Source: Lamellibrachia satsuma (Eukaryota > Annelida > Polychaeta > Sabellida > Siboglinidae). From it: DNA of 64,000 bases. Positions within the stretch are counted from its first letter, which is position 1, and each line of letters opens with the position of its first letter. The notes beneath the pieces were generated by a model. The model did not search any database. It had not been told where the DNA came from and saw only the letters and a program-made list of their open reading frames with translations. The DNA lies in contig BSQZ01000039.1 of NCBI GenBank assembly GCA_033239005.1, positions 4,733,316 through 4,797,315 on the forward strand. The letters are read 5' to 3'. This document shows, one piece after another, positions 43,061 to 54,643 of the stretch. Both the position numbers and the translations under genes were made by a program.

Positions 43061-44080
43061 ATTGCGTTGTGACCCGGTAATTGAGTCCACGTCAAGGTCA
43101 CAGTACTAAATTATTTCCTCATAGCCACTGTTATGAGTTATAACTACAGTTTATGTGATTAATGACATGATTTATTGACCATTTTATTGATGTGCTTTAT
43201 GTTCATACGATAATGTTCGTTCGACATCCATTTTATACCAAAACAGCATATCAACATGCTTAACTAACGTTGAATCAATTCGTTTAATATTTAGGAGGTT
43301 GGTGAATTGTTAAACTTTTAAACTCTTCTCGCTTTTCTTTGTGAAAAGAGTTAAACAACAGCTTAACTATTTTTGCTGAGGGTTTCCGTAAACACTTCTG
43401 CGGGCATTATTTCGTTTTACCAATACGTATTAATGGCGGTGTCGTTAAAACAACTACACATGGTAATTTAAACAAATCTGATATATTTCACCAATAGCAT
43501 GAATAGTGACAATGGATGTATTTCATCATAGTTCGTGCTGACATTTTTCTATAATCATAGTAATTATACATTGGCTACTCTTGCCAAAACAAATGGAGGT
43601 GTGAGTTCTGCATTCACCCACTTCCAGATCTCTTTCAAACATATTGCTCGTCCGTCAATATTTTCACATGTGTTGGTAACCCGTTGGTAACCCGTTAAAA
43701 TGTTTTCGCGACGGTCACAACAAAACATTTCTTTTTCTTTCTTTTATTTCCTTTTTTTATCCAAGCCAGTCGGTTCTGCTATATGATGTATATCTACATG
43801 TTATCTATAATTCGGTTGTCTTCTGTTATATTCATGCGCGAGCATAATACTTTTCTAATATGAAGAATTTGGAATTGCTCCTAATATGAACAAAAAGAAA
43901 TTGTTTTCTAAGTCACTGGACGCACTTTCAACCGCCCTGGCTTTGGTACAAGACTGTGGATTAAAGTTGTCAATGGTTGATGAGGACCGATATGAAAGCC
44001 AATGTATTTGATATATAGTAACAGGGGTTTTGGGGTCTACACTTTGAGCAGGTAACTGGAGTCACGGTCGGCGTTCTGAG
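43061..44080. other. Intergenic stretch without recognised features
   Basis: AT-rich and full of stops on both strands. A TAACCCGTTGGTAACCCGTT direct repeat near 43677 and a CTTTTCTTTGTGAAAAGAG hairpin near 43329 are the only local structures noticed. Confidence 0.35.
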
Positions 44081-44278
44081 CATTCACGACGTGTCCTCGA
44101 GGTCTGGTTCTGTGAAGCCAATTTTGGCGCACCAGACCAACGCGCCTTCTTCGCTGTGACGTGTAGCAGGAAGCGTCACCACTAGATGGCGCCATCTCGC
44201 ACGCAATGGCCTCATACGTAATGGGACGTTAAAGGGAATGTAGAATGTTAATTGTACGACTGTTTTACGAGACATTGT

Positions 44279-44569
<291 letters not shown>

Positions 44570-45593
44570 TATTAGTAGTTTCGTATTTACAGCATTCCGG
44601 TTGGTTAAAAATAATATCCATACACAACACGTTACCTTTCAACTCTTCATATTTTCGAAAATACACGATTTTGCAGTAAAATAAAGTACGCTATTTTTAC
44701 GACATACATAGAGATCGATTTATTGCAATTAATGATATAATGTTTTTTTTCCGGATTGATCTGTCAAATTCACGATTTGTACATTTTCTGACGGCAAATG
44801 TAAGTCTACTACATAAATAATTAATTAGATATATTATGAGATCGAAACATTAAGTGAATTTGTGCATGTTAACTCATTTAACCAATGGCATCGTTTTACA
44901 CTTCACTTAACTGTGAACATTTGTTGTTACTGATAAATTAATGATAACTATCAAACAGCATAGTCATTATTCATTACGTTGTTTCTATTCCGGTTTGGTA
45001 GACCCGGGTCGAAACAACAATTCTTTTTTTGTAAATTGTTGTCATACTTAGAAATAAATTATATATTAGTAATGGCTGTGGCGACACCCGCAGACGAAGC
45101 AGGAGTGAAAAAGAACAAATTAAATATTTCTTGTTACTTTATCGACTAGTGCTGGATAACGCATTGACAAATGCATCACCACGGCACACTTTTCAGTGGA
45201 GTTTGTTTACAATAAAAGTAGCCTGTAACTAATACTAACATATCGGCGCCACACTAGCTCCTTGCTCGGCTCAACCCGGGCATTGACCATAAGACATAAT
45301 TTGCTGAACGGTCGCTAGGGCTTGTTTATGTTACGAGACACGACCCTCCATTAGAGCCGACATTGGTGGAATAATTCCGTCGACAGGTGTCGGCATTGTG
45401 GAGCGCCAGTGATAGCGCTGTCTCGGATCAAACGCAACCCAACACCCAACAGCGAAAGCATACACGAAAGGTACATTTTTTGTGGGTAACGTTTCAATTT
45501 TCACCCAAAAATATGTATGATGTTGATACCACGAAAAGTCTTTTGGGATTCGTCGTTTCAGTATTACGCTTTTGATGCCATGGTCTTTAACAA

Positions 45594-46033
45594 TATTTAA
45601 CAAGATTGCCACCAAGGCCTAATGGCCCAGACGGCAAGTGGACAAGGAAGCTATTGGCTATTTTAATTGTGCTTTAAACCTATTCACGCTCCCAACATTT
45701 ACGCAAGCTGTAGATAATTTTTCCATTCATTTATTGTCCTCTGTGATAACGAGTACTTTCTGATATCTACCCTGATCCTTTACTAATGTTATCTCATATC
45801 CCCTAGTTCTACAATCTTTCTTGACTAAGAAAAATTGCTCTATTAATATTTTCATTAGTAACATTAGTAAAGGATCGGTGTTGATATCAGTAAGTACTCG
45901 TTCTCACAGAGGACAATAAATTAATGGAACAAATTATCTACAGATTGTGTAACTGCTAGCAGAGTGAACGTGTTTAAAAACAAGGTTGACACATGTGGCC
46001 TTGGATGGCAGTCTTGTTAAATCTTGTTGAAAC
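45594..46033. mobile_element. Two CR1-like LINE 3' tails joined head to head
   Basis: 45594-45857 is a minus-strand tail (plus text AACAAGATTGCCACCAAGG, GGCAAGTGGACAAGGAAG as at 1040-1075 and 3990-4035). From about 45857 the same sequence runs in the plus orientation (ACATTAGTAAAGGATCGG, GAGGACAATAAATTAATGG, GCAGTCTTGTTAAATC). The outer ends carry the TTGTTAAAT terminal repeat, so the copies point outwards with 3' ends distal. Confidence 0.75.
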
Positions 46034-46389
46034 TCGGCTAATAGATAATACTTCGTGCATTAAATTTGTTTATGTGCGTTTCTTGCCAATGTCACGGCAT
46101 GTGACTAACAACTGTACTCAATCCACATTCGAAACTGTGTCAGCCAGATTGTTTTAATGTGCTTACACATATTTGAGTGGCCGAATAATTCTACTGATTG
46201 TGATAGATAATACCGTCGATTGCATGGATCTACGCGTCGTGGTTTTTGTTTCACATATGAAATCTGAGAGGAAAACTGCGACAATGCTTATTTAGCGCGG
46301 TAGCAGTTGTCATTATTTTTTTGTTTTTAACATTTCTGTTTGTTATATTGGATTGATTTTGTAATCGAGATGTGTTTCCTGTCGTCATA

Positions 46390-46608
<219 letters not shown>

Positions 46609-46849
46609 GGCGGATTTATTATTTACACAAACATATTATGAAATAACCATTTCTATGTACTAATTAACTTAACTTACTATTATTAATTGAATCATGTACA
46701 TGTGTATATGTGACTGTTGAACTACGCTGACAATATGATTTCACTTTAAATGTTCACGACAAAAGAAATGTTGACAATGGGGCGACTGTAATCCAACTGT
46801 GACATCAATGGACGCCGCTGAGGTGCACTCGTAACGGAAGGCCATAATG

Positions 46850-47095
46850 TTATCTCGCACTGTTATTGAAGACAATAATGACTCCCCTGGCCGCTCGCTC
46901 CCTCGTCGGGGACAGATAGCCATCTCTAGGCCTCGTTGTTCCATCCCCTCTGAAACGCCCGGTAGTATCCAGGGATTGCCTTCCTGCCGACTGAATGCCC
47001 CGAGCAAAGTCCGTGTCGCTTCGGGACAACGGGTGAGACAGAACCGCCGTGGCGAACATTATGAAGACAAACAGCGGTAGATTTACATAGTACAT
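46850..47095 (-). CDS. Candidate small secreted peptide precursor, 81 aa
   Basis: The ATG at 47095-47093 opens a clear signal-peptide-like start, MYYVNLPLFVFIMFATAVLS followed by HP. The rest is hydrophilic and arginine-rich: LSRSDTDFARGIQSAGRQS, LDTTGRFRGDGTTRPRDG, YLSPTRERAARG and VIIVFNNSAR before the stop. Two GR pairs (SAGR, TTGR) could serve as amidation/cleavage sites, but there is no classic KR site. GC content is above the surroundings. No family recognised; a frame on the opposite strand is equally long, so this rests mainly on the signal peptide. Confidence 0.35.
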   Translation of the reverse strand: MYYVNLPLFVFIMFATAVLSHPLSRSDTDFARGIQSAGRQSLDTTGRFRGDGTTRPRDGYLSPTRERAARGVIIVFNNSAR

Positions 47096-47379
47096 GTTAT
47101 GTTGATGTGCCCACCCTTTGAAGTGTGTTGTATGTGCGGTACGCGAGATACACGGGCCTGTATATCATCGCGGATTCTGCCACCGTTTGACAGTGATCTA
47201 AACGGGGCTTCTCCGTAGTACTCGACGGAATGACGGATCGTTGCCGCGACCTGCCCACGGGAGGTGATCGGCGAGGACAAGACGATTATGTCAGTCGCTC
47301 GTAAACTCGTCAACTGAGCCGGGTATTTCTGCTCGTGTAACACATTGTCAGTGATAGTTTTATCTGTGAGTATTTTCAT
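47083..47379 (-). other. Open frame upstream of the secreted-peptide candidate
   Basis: A 98-codon minus-strand frame (MKILTDKTITDNVLHEQK, then VEYYGEAPFRSLSNGGRIRD) overlaps the start of the 81-aa ORF in another frame. It has no signal peptide or known motif. It could be 5' leader of the same transcript, a separate small gene, or chance in a GC-richer patch. Confidence 0.2.
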
Positions 47380-47399
47380 TTGTTTCTTAAGCTTAATCG

Positions 47400-48960
47400 T
47401 GTCTTAATGGTGTCACCCACGCGTCCAGGCGAACACGAAGAACATAATTTTAAATAAGGTAAGAATAATTTAATAATTCAACATGTTCAATTATTGAACA
47501 TATTGTATGAAACTTTGAGTAAGTATATTCGAATGCGTTCGCACGTTCACACATACACGCCCGCACACACGCACACACCCACGCATGCATGTATAGCAGG
47601 CCCATCCTCAAGTCTTTGGGGGGGGTCGAGCGTACACAACCAACTGGGGATTTCTGTGATGATTCCTGAAAAATTAGTTGAACAAAATTCTCTCAAAAAG
47701 GGGGGTTCGTTCAAACCCCTCGAATCCTCCTGAAGACGGGCACGTACAGTGCACACATATACACACATACTGCCAAAACAAATACGTGCACCCGTACATT
47801 CCGATGGGATGACTGTGTTGTATATTTCTATGCGGTGTCTACAGTTACACATGTCTTGTACCTCCGCGTGCAGTGAAAACTACAGCAACACGCCAACTAG
47901 CACAGTCGAAATACAACTAAAAGTTTGCGGCCGATCTGATACCCTCCTATGTTAAAAATTATAAGAATATAATATTGTATAAATATTTATCTCTTATACT
48001 GACCGCAAAACCGCAAACGCGAAGAAGCTCCTGAAACTGCGCGAAGTTATTAACCTTCATATTGTATACTTTAAGTATTGTGTACCTTTAGGTACAAAGT
48101 CTGATCATTTGTATCGTAAGATCATGTTATGTAATATACCTTTTTATTTATTTATTCTAGCATCCAGTTGTGGTTAAATGAAGAACACTTTTAAAAATAA
48201 TTTGGCGTTTGGTTCATTAAAACCATTTGCGCTGTCAAGATGTTAGAATAGATATTGTTTGTAATACATAACATGATTTCACGCTAAGACGATTAGGTGG
48301 GAAACATTTTTCGAACCGTTATATCGTAATGATAATTACCATGAAACAAACAAATATTCTTTAAAGTCATTAAAATATTCGGAATATAAAACAGACATTA
48401 TGCCTCATTGTCATATGACAAGTTTAATTCGATTTTAATTTTGATTAATTATACTATTTTACATAATTTTGAATACTACACATTTTGGAGGTATAAGAAA
48501 ATTCGTATGAATGTTGTGCCGAAATGTTTTTAAAGTGTAATTATTCCACGAGCTGCTAAATCAACTGTTTTTGTTAAGATTTGTTATTTTTACTCATTTC
48601 CAGGAGTTGTTGCTTAAAACAACGAAACATGATTCACCAGACATTAAATCGATTACGCCTGTGTACATTTTTGACGATGTCGTAACCAAACCAGCGTTAT
48701 CAAAACACGCCTTTCCGAGAATTATGACGGATAATTGTCCGACATCAGTCCGCCTCATTTGAGCGCCCTCTTCTCCGGGCGTTGCTTCCACGCTAGTGGT
48801 CGTCCCGGCTCCCTTTCCCGGCGCTGGGAATAGGCGGGAACCGGGAATAGTCATGAGCGGGTGTCGCACCCACATCAGCGAGCGCGAGGGGCTTTGCCCA
48901 AGCGGTCGGTTCGCTGGCCCGCAACACAGGTGCCGTGTCAATCAGCCTTAGCGGTGTGCC
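47400..48960. other. Intergenic region upstream of innexin A
   Basis: AT-rich to about 48750, then GC-rich (48760-49060). I find no splice-phased ORF. CACACATACACGCCCGCACA near 47548 is a short CA-type run. Confidence 0.35.
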
Positions 48961-48993
48961 GGTCGGGCTAATTATACAACATTGTTACTGGGC

Positions 48994-49028
48994 CGGTGCG
49001 ACTGTATATAACCACCTGCAGTCGCCGG
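48994..49028 (+). promoter_or_regulatory. TATA box of innexin A inside an inverted repeat
   Basis: TATATAA at 49005-49011 is bracketed by GCGACTG (48998-49004) and CAGTCGC (49019-49025), extended by CCGG at both outer sides. Local CpG content is high. Initiation would be expected near 49035-49045, leaving a leader of about 700 bases before the ATG at 49752. Confidence 0.5.
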
Positions 49029-49751
49029 CGATGTCTCAGTATCGGCCAATCACAGGCTAGATAACGCACGAAAGTCAGCGCTATTCGCGACGACGTCTGG
49101 CGGCAAAAAAAAAACGGAAAACATAACGCAGGAAAGCGACTGCGCACTGATTTGTGTAGATGTTTTCTTTTTGCGGGAAAGTTTTCCTGTGAACGTTGTG
49201 ACTTTGTGACATAACTACTTCGTCGAGGAATCGTCTACGCCAGCCGTCGTCGAAACGGTATATCTCGAACGTTTACCGGAACGATACCGATGTGCGGTTT
49301 AGTTGGCGTGAATTTCGACAAAAGTCGTTCTGACTACCAACACAACTGACAGGTAGAACTTTAGTTGTGAATTATTTCGTTCTTTGATCGGTTCTGTTCA
49401 TTGACAGTTTGAATCGAAGAAACGAACCAAGTGAAACTAAATGCGTTCATCGGAAAGAAAGTGACTAGAACGGTTCCCCGCTGGATCTTAGTCAACAACT
49501 TTAAGTAGGTTTAAGATCGGCTAGTGTCAAACAGTTGAGCAAATTTGCATCTTCAAATATCATTTAACAAACGACTGAAGATAAATGCAATTTACGTAAC
49601 GGCACATTGCTATTGTGAACACAGGTTTTGTGAAAGCTGCTATTGTGAACACTGCTATTGCCGTTTACGGTAAACTTCGCAGAGAGTTCATTGAAACGGC
49701 GACGTCGTCTCGTTTAATCTCGAACATTTGGTAAACACAAACACAGCCACC

Positions 49752-51020
49752 ATGGATCGCCTCCTGCGACTGATGTTCAACGTGAAGGAGTTGCGCTTCC
49801 GATGTGACGATGATCCGGTCGACCGTCTGAACAAGCGCTACACGGTCAGTCTGCTTCTCATGTTCACAATGGTCGTCACGACGAAGGTCTACGTCGGGGA
49901 CCCGATCCGGTGCTGGTGTCCGGCCCAGTTCACGGACAGTCACAAACTGTACGCCAACACCATATGTTGGGTGTCCAACACATATTACGTGCCGTTCGAC
50001 AACCAACTTCCGTTGCCGCAAGAACCGCGCAAGATCATCGGCTACTACCAATGGGTACCGATAATACTGATGATAGAGGCCGTGTTCTGCTATCTTCCCA
50101 GCATTCTCTGGAGCATCATGTGGCGTAATTCGGGTCTGAGCGTCGTCAACGTGATGGACGCGGCCAATGCCGGACTGAAAACGTCAAACACGGACGTAAG
50201 AGAAAAGACCACGCGCTACATGATCCACCAGCTTGACCGCTACTTGGTGGCGCGAGCCGCCCGTCCGAAGGGCTTCTTACCTCGTCTCAAACACGTCGTC
50301 TCGAAGGCCTGCTACGCCCGTGTCGGTGGCTGTTACCTGGCGCTGTCATATCTCTTCATAAAGTTGGTCTATGTTGCCAACGCCGTCGCACAGATATACG
50401 TTCTCGACCTGTTCATGGGAAACCGCTTCCGGTTGTACGGCATTGACGTCATCCGGCGGTTCTTCAACGGCTCTGATTGGTCGGTGTCGGAGCGGTTCCC
50501 GCGCGTGACGATGTGTGACTTCGAGGTTCGCCACCAGACGGTCAATCACCGCTACATTGTCCAGTGCGTGCTGTCGATCAATCTCTTCAACGAGAAGATC
50601 TTCATTGTCGTCTGGTTCTGGCTTGCCCTCGTCGCCATCGTAACATCGCTCGACTTCCTCAAGTGGACGTGGCGTCTGTTCGTCCATCCGTCGCGCATGC
50701 GCTACGTGCGCGGCCTCCTGGCGTCGATGAACGAACTGAAGCGTCATCCCGGGGAAGATCTGACGAAGTTCACAAGCGACTACATCAAACGCGACGGGCT
50801 GTTCATCATGCGCCTGCTCAGTGACAACATGGGCGACATCGTCGCAGCGGAAGTGCTCAGTGGATTGTGGGAAGTCTTCTGCGCGCACCGGCACACCCAG
50901 ATAGAAGACGTCGGCGAACGAAAACCTCGGCGGCGGGAGGCGGACGGAGACCGGGACGAGAAGCGGGCAGCCGAAGGTGTCGATCTAGCTAGGCGTGGCA
51001 GTCGGACAGAAAACGTTTGA
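49752..51020 (+). CDS. Innexin A (gap-junction/hemichannel protein), intronless, 422 aa
   Basis: A four-pass innexin forming invertebrate gap junctions and hemichannels in the plasma membrane. The start is the ATG in a perfect GCCACCATGG context; the frame upstream lacks another ATG. TM1 about 31-50 (TVSLLLMFTMVVTTKVYVGD), first extracellular loop with C54, C56 and C72, the innexin signature YYQWV at 98-102 opening TM2 (to about 123), cytoplasmic loop 124-193, TM3 194-218, second loop with C255 and C272, TM4 about 281-303, C-terminal tail 304-422. The tail ends highly charged (RKPRRREADGDRDEKR). An N239-G-S sequon lies in the second extracellular loop. Length is normal for the family. Neighbour innexin B is a clear paralogue. 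Confidence 0.97.
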   Translation: MDRLLRLMFNVKELRFRCDDDPVDRLNKRYTVSLLLMFTMVVTTKVYVGDPIRCWCPAQFTDSHKLYANTICWVSNTYYVPFDNQLPLPQEPRKIIGYYQWVPIILMIEAVFCYLPSILWSIMWRNSGLSVVNVMDAANAGLKTSNTDVREKTTRYMIHQLDRYLVARAARPKGFLPRLKHVVSKACYARVGGCYLALSYLFIKLVYVANAVAQIYVLDLFMGNRFRLYGIDVIRRFFNGSDWSVSERFPRVTMCDFEVRHQTVNHRYIVQCVLSINLFNEKIFIVVWFWLALVAIVTSLDFLKWTWRLFVHPSRMRYVRGLLASMNELKRHPGEDLTKFTSDYIKRDGLFIMRLLSDNMGDIVAAEVLSGLWEVFCAHRHTQIEDVGERKPRRREADGDRDEKRAAEGVDLARRGSRTENV

Positions 51021-51283
51021 GATGTGATAATTGTTCGTTGTGCAATATCATATCATGATATCATTCAGAAAGGCCTTACTGACATAAATGACTGTTGTTT
51101 TCAAATCGACTTGCCTCGCACGAATTGGGTTTGAAACAAATATTTAACCAGTGAGACCAATTTATGATGCGCTTATTTTATAATTATCGAGTTGGCCAGG
51201 AGACCAGGGGTTGTCTCGCAAAACTGTTTAAACATTATTTATCCTTTTGTAAATATATGGTTATATAATTTTATATGTAAATA

Positions 51284-51463
<180 letters not shown>

Positions 51464-51472
51464 GTGGTTCAG

Positions 51473-51673
51473 ACTCGTAACAGAGAACGCTTTGCTTGGC
51501 TGTCAGAGCGATTACGGGACGACTTGGATCGAGAGGCCCGCATGAAGCGAGCGACGGGAGACTGCACTAGCCAGGCTGGTGACGGGGAAGGGGGCGAGAA
51601 CCCGGACATGTACAGCGGGGAATCGGAGCCGGAGGAAGCCGAGGCGGTCGAGGCGGCGCAGGAGGACGGTTGA
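51473..51673 (+). CDS. Candidate exon downstream of innexin A (acidic C-terminal type)
   Basis: After GTGGTTCAG the frame is open for 66 codons: TRNRERFAWLSERLRDDLDR, EARMKRATGDCTSQAGDG, then acidic MYSGESEPEEAEAVEAAQED and G before TGA. GC content and codon choice look like the innexin exons and unlike the flanks. It might be an alternative C-terminal exon of innexin A, but I find no good phase-0 donor in the innexin A tail. GACG/GTTGAG near its end could splice phase-correctly to 52417. No family recognised. Confidence 0.35.
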   Translation, partial: TRNRERFAWLSERLRDDLDREARMKRATGDCTSQAGDGEGGENPDMYSGESEPEEAEAVEAAQEDG

Positions 51674-52416
51674 GTCGAAGCAAGTACGGCGTGGCCGCGT
51701 AACAGAAGTACTAAACCTTGCACTGTTAAGGCTTAGCGCTTGGCTACGTTGAGTTCTGCCCCATTTGCATTCCCGACTACCGCGCAAAAAACATTCCCAG
51801 TTGTTACATTAATAACTACCCATTTCGTGCTGCTAACGTGAATTGAAACGACGGTTATACAAACACCGGCCAGCTGTTATACTAAAAACCCAAACTGCCT
51901 TATTATGTAATTGGAGACGCCATATTTGCTTGCCGCTTCGACTGAACCGCCCTCCGACGGATACCGGGCGAACTGCCGCCTCGCTTTGTTCAGCTTTGTC
52001 CGCTTCACTGGTTGAATCCGTTGATCGTACATCGGGTTGAATATTATGCAGTGTGAACGTTGACATAATAAACAACGTATATGCATATCTAACATTATTC
52101 ATATATCACTGACAACACGCCTTTCGACTTTTCAGACTGGTTAGCTGTTATCTGGTATCGACACTTGCGAGTATTATATAAGCATCAAGAGTCTGTAGAT
52201 TATTTGACTTGTTCGAAATATCATTCGTTCATCATATCGAGAAAGCAATATATAACATTTTCACACTGGATGATTTCACAACTTACGACATGTTAAATAA
52301 CGGCTGAAGCATGATACAGCCAATATATATCACGATATAATAACAAGGTCGCTACTTAGTAGAACGTCACACTGAACCGGCGTTAACTTGGGTTGAGTTG
52401 TGGTTTTGTTTTGCAG

Positions 52417-52613
52417 CCGAGTGGCCTGGAACTGTTGAATCATTCCAGTTTCCGTTGATGTTTGAGATGAATATATCTGGACTGTCGTAGAACACAAACT
52501 TGAGAGTTAGAAACCAGCGCGGCAGGGACACTCAATGCAAAACTATTATGTCTATGAATGTTTGATTCCGTATAACATTATGTATGTATATCTGATATAT
52601 TATTTTGAATAAA
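52417..52613 (+). CDS. Candidate terminal exon with poly(A) signal
   Basis: A strong acceptor TTTTGTTTTGCAG precedes CCGAGTGGCC. If joined to 51473-51668 the frame continues AEWPGTVESFQFPLMFEMN, ISGLS, stop; read alone in phase 0 it gives PSGLELLNHSSFR, stop. AATAAA lies at 52608-52613. It is most simply the 3' end of a transcript that begins at or after innexin A. Confidence 0.3.
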
Positions 52614-52799
52614 ACCATGTATCTGTATATGTAATATTTCGAATCATGGTTTCTCTCTTCCTGCGTGACGTCATTACTCAAATAGAATGCAAAGTTGCGT
52701 CATCAAATCGATTTTTTTGTCCCGCCTCTATAATACAAGACTATTCACAAGTTAGCCGACCCGACGACCAAATTCAATTATTCCGATGCTTTTAAAAGA

Positions 52800-52895
52800 A
52801 TAATACAGTCTTTTTAAAAGTAACTGCGCATTCACACACTACATAGTTGCACATCTACGAACCTGATTCGCGACGGGGTAGATCAATGGAGGATG
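52800..52895 (+). repeat. Dispersed AT-rich repeat family, fragment
   Basis: TAACTGCGCATTCACACACT, ACGAACCTGATTCGCGACGG and GATCAATGGAGGATGGGGTTT match the 3' part of the repeat at 270-860. Confidence 0.55.
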
Positions 52896-53324
52896 GGGTT
52901 TGAAATATGTTTTGTACCCCCATAAATTTAGGCAATGTCTGTTTTGTTAGAAAATGCGACCACGTTGATTGCGTTCGTTAAAAAAATATACTTTAATTTA
53001 AGTTGGCAATAAGCATACCTACAACTCAGTGGCGTATTTTGGGGGAAGGCATTGGGCCATGGATCCCCTTTGGCTTTTTTCGTAGGCTTGGCATCCCGCC
53101 CCCCCACTCGGCCTCCCCCTTTGCGAGATCCTAGATACGCCACTACTTAAACTCTTTAATCTAGTTCTAGTTGTAGTTGTTTCCAGCACTCGGCAACGTT
53201 CTGTTAACTGACTAGTCCGTATGTCGTGGTTGCTACAATTGTATGGTGTCTCGAGGTCTCATTAAACTAGCCAGCCTTTTATAGAACATTATCGCCAAGC
53301 CGACATCAAGGATCGTCTATGTAG

Positions 53325-53522
53325 TTGGTGCCCGAGTTCCAGAAGACAGTCAAGGACTTCCACAGCAAGCACGGCAACACAAACTACGAAAGTTGGCAAG
53401 AATGCTACATGAAAAAGTTCGAGCGGCATCACTCTGACCTCGATGATTCATTATCCCGGAGTTCTGACTGCAACGTCTATAATTATTGCTCTAGTAAATA
53501 TTATTTAATGGGTTACCCATAA
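53325..53522 (+). CDS. Orphan exon-like ORF
   Basis: After the acceptor-like CGTCTATGTAG the frame reads LVPEFQKTVKDFHSKHGNTN, YESWQECYMKKFERHHSDLD, DSLSRSSDCNVYNYC and stops at 53520-53522. The first 50 codons have coding-like composition, the last part is AT-rich. It could be a terminal exon or a relic of a lost gene; no neighbouring exon could be phased to it. Confidence 0.3.
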   Translation: MVPEFQKTVKDFHSKHGNTNYESWQECYMKKFERHHSDLDDSLSRSSDCNVYNYCSSKYYLMGYP

Positions 53523-53578
53523 TCGTTTGCGAAACGGCAGAGTTCCGGTGCTTTGTAACTGTCCGCAGACAAACGCAC

Positions 53579-53611
53579 GACGTCATATGTTATGATGTCA
53601 TATATGACGTC
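53579..53611 (+). promoter_or_regulatory. CRE-like inverted repeat
   Basis: GACGTCATAT (53579-53588) and ATATGACGTC (53602-53611) are perfect inverted copies, with GATGTCAT between. It therefore holds a full TGACGTCA at its right side. A cAMP-response-element-type cluster is possible; it is not near a recognised start. Confidence 0.35.
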
Positions 53612-54400
53612 ACGTAAATTATGCACGAGCTCATGAACTGAAATCGGTTTCGTGCCTTGACAGCGAGTTCTTAGCCTGTCCACGTAAAGTACTGGGTTCA
53701 TAATCTGTAAATTATTGTGTGTGTTTTGTAAATTACTTCAGATTTCCGTAACTCCTGTATATTCGCTGTCGATAAGTGTGTAATCATGTGAGAAAAAGAA
53801 GATAATGCGTGGCACTGAGATTACGCCTGGCCTTAGATCTCCTGGAGTAAATATTGTTTTTAAGTCCGACTAGCAAACCTCCGAACACTTGGCTGTCACA
53901 ATTCCCGTTCAAATTGATATTGAAAGTACAGATTTGTTTAGCAGATTAAGACAACAATAATAACTAAGTGTCATTGTTTTGCAGTCAGCTAACTGAGACA
54001 TGCTATACGTGTATTGTGCATTACGAATTCACAGGAAACAACTTCTGGATAACTTGGCACTTGTCTACAATATTTCCACATACGTTTACTTATGACATAT
54101 TATAACATGTTTACATTTTTACGAAAAAAATTACACGACTGTCACTATCCATCCGAAAAATACACTGTATTTTATTCGATAGTTACCCATGCACCAAACT
54201 TTAGTTCCACTCGTTGTAGAGATTTAACTATCTAGATAAATAATAGTTATTATAATATGCAAGTTGAGCCCCGTTTTATAAGTATAACAATGTTAATTTA
54301 GACATACTTTGAGAACCAACAGTTAAGAGAATTGAGCATTTTAATGATGCAAAACCCACATCATACGGCGAATCAATTAAAAATGACAATCGTAAATGAA

Positions 54401-54403
<3 letters not shown>

Positions 54404-54441
<38 letters not shown>

Positions 54442-54479
54442 CAAGTAGAATATATAAGGACTGGATACTATATAAGAAC

Positions 54480-54519
<40 letters not shown>

Positions 54520-54577
54520 GTTCTTATATAGTATCCAGTCCTTATATATTCTACTTGTGCGTAGACAGTTGGAATAC

Positions 54578-54641
<64 letters not shown>
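54404..54641 (+). repeat. TA arrays flanking a 43-bp hairpin
   Basis: TA runs at 54404-54435, 54481-54517 and 54581-54641. The stretch around 54441-54483 (CAAGTAGAATATATAAGGAC, TGGATACTATATAAGAACG) is repeated as its exact complement around 54515-54558, the middle TA run being the loop. The arms are SINE-tail-like as at 46390-46454. Confidence 0.9.

Positions 54642-54643
<2 letters not shown>

Noticed and set aside
48594..48941. 115-codon minus ORF upstream of innexin A
   Set aside because: Lies in GC-rich promoter-like DNA, has no domain, signal peptide or splice support.
50346..50894. 182-codon minus ORF antisense to innexin A
   Set aside because: Shadow of a GC-rich coding exon; the plus strand carries a complete innexin.
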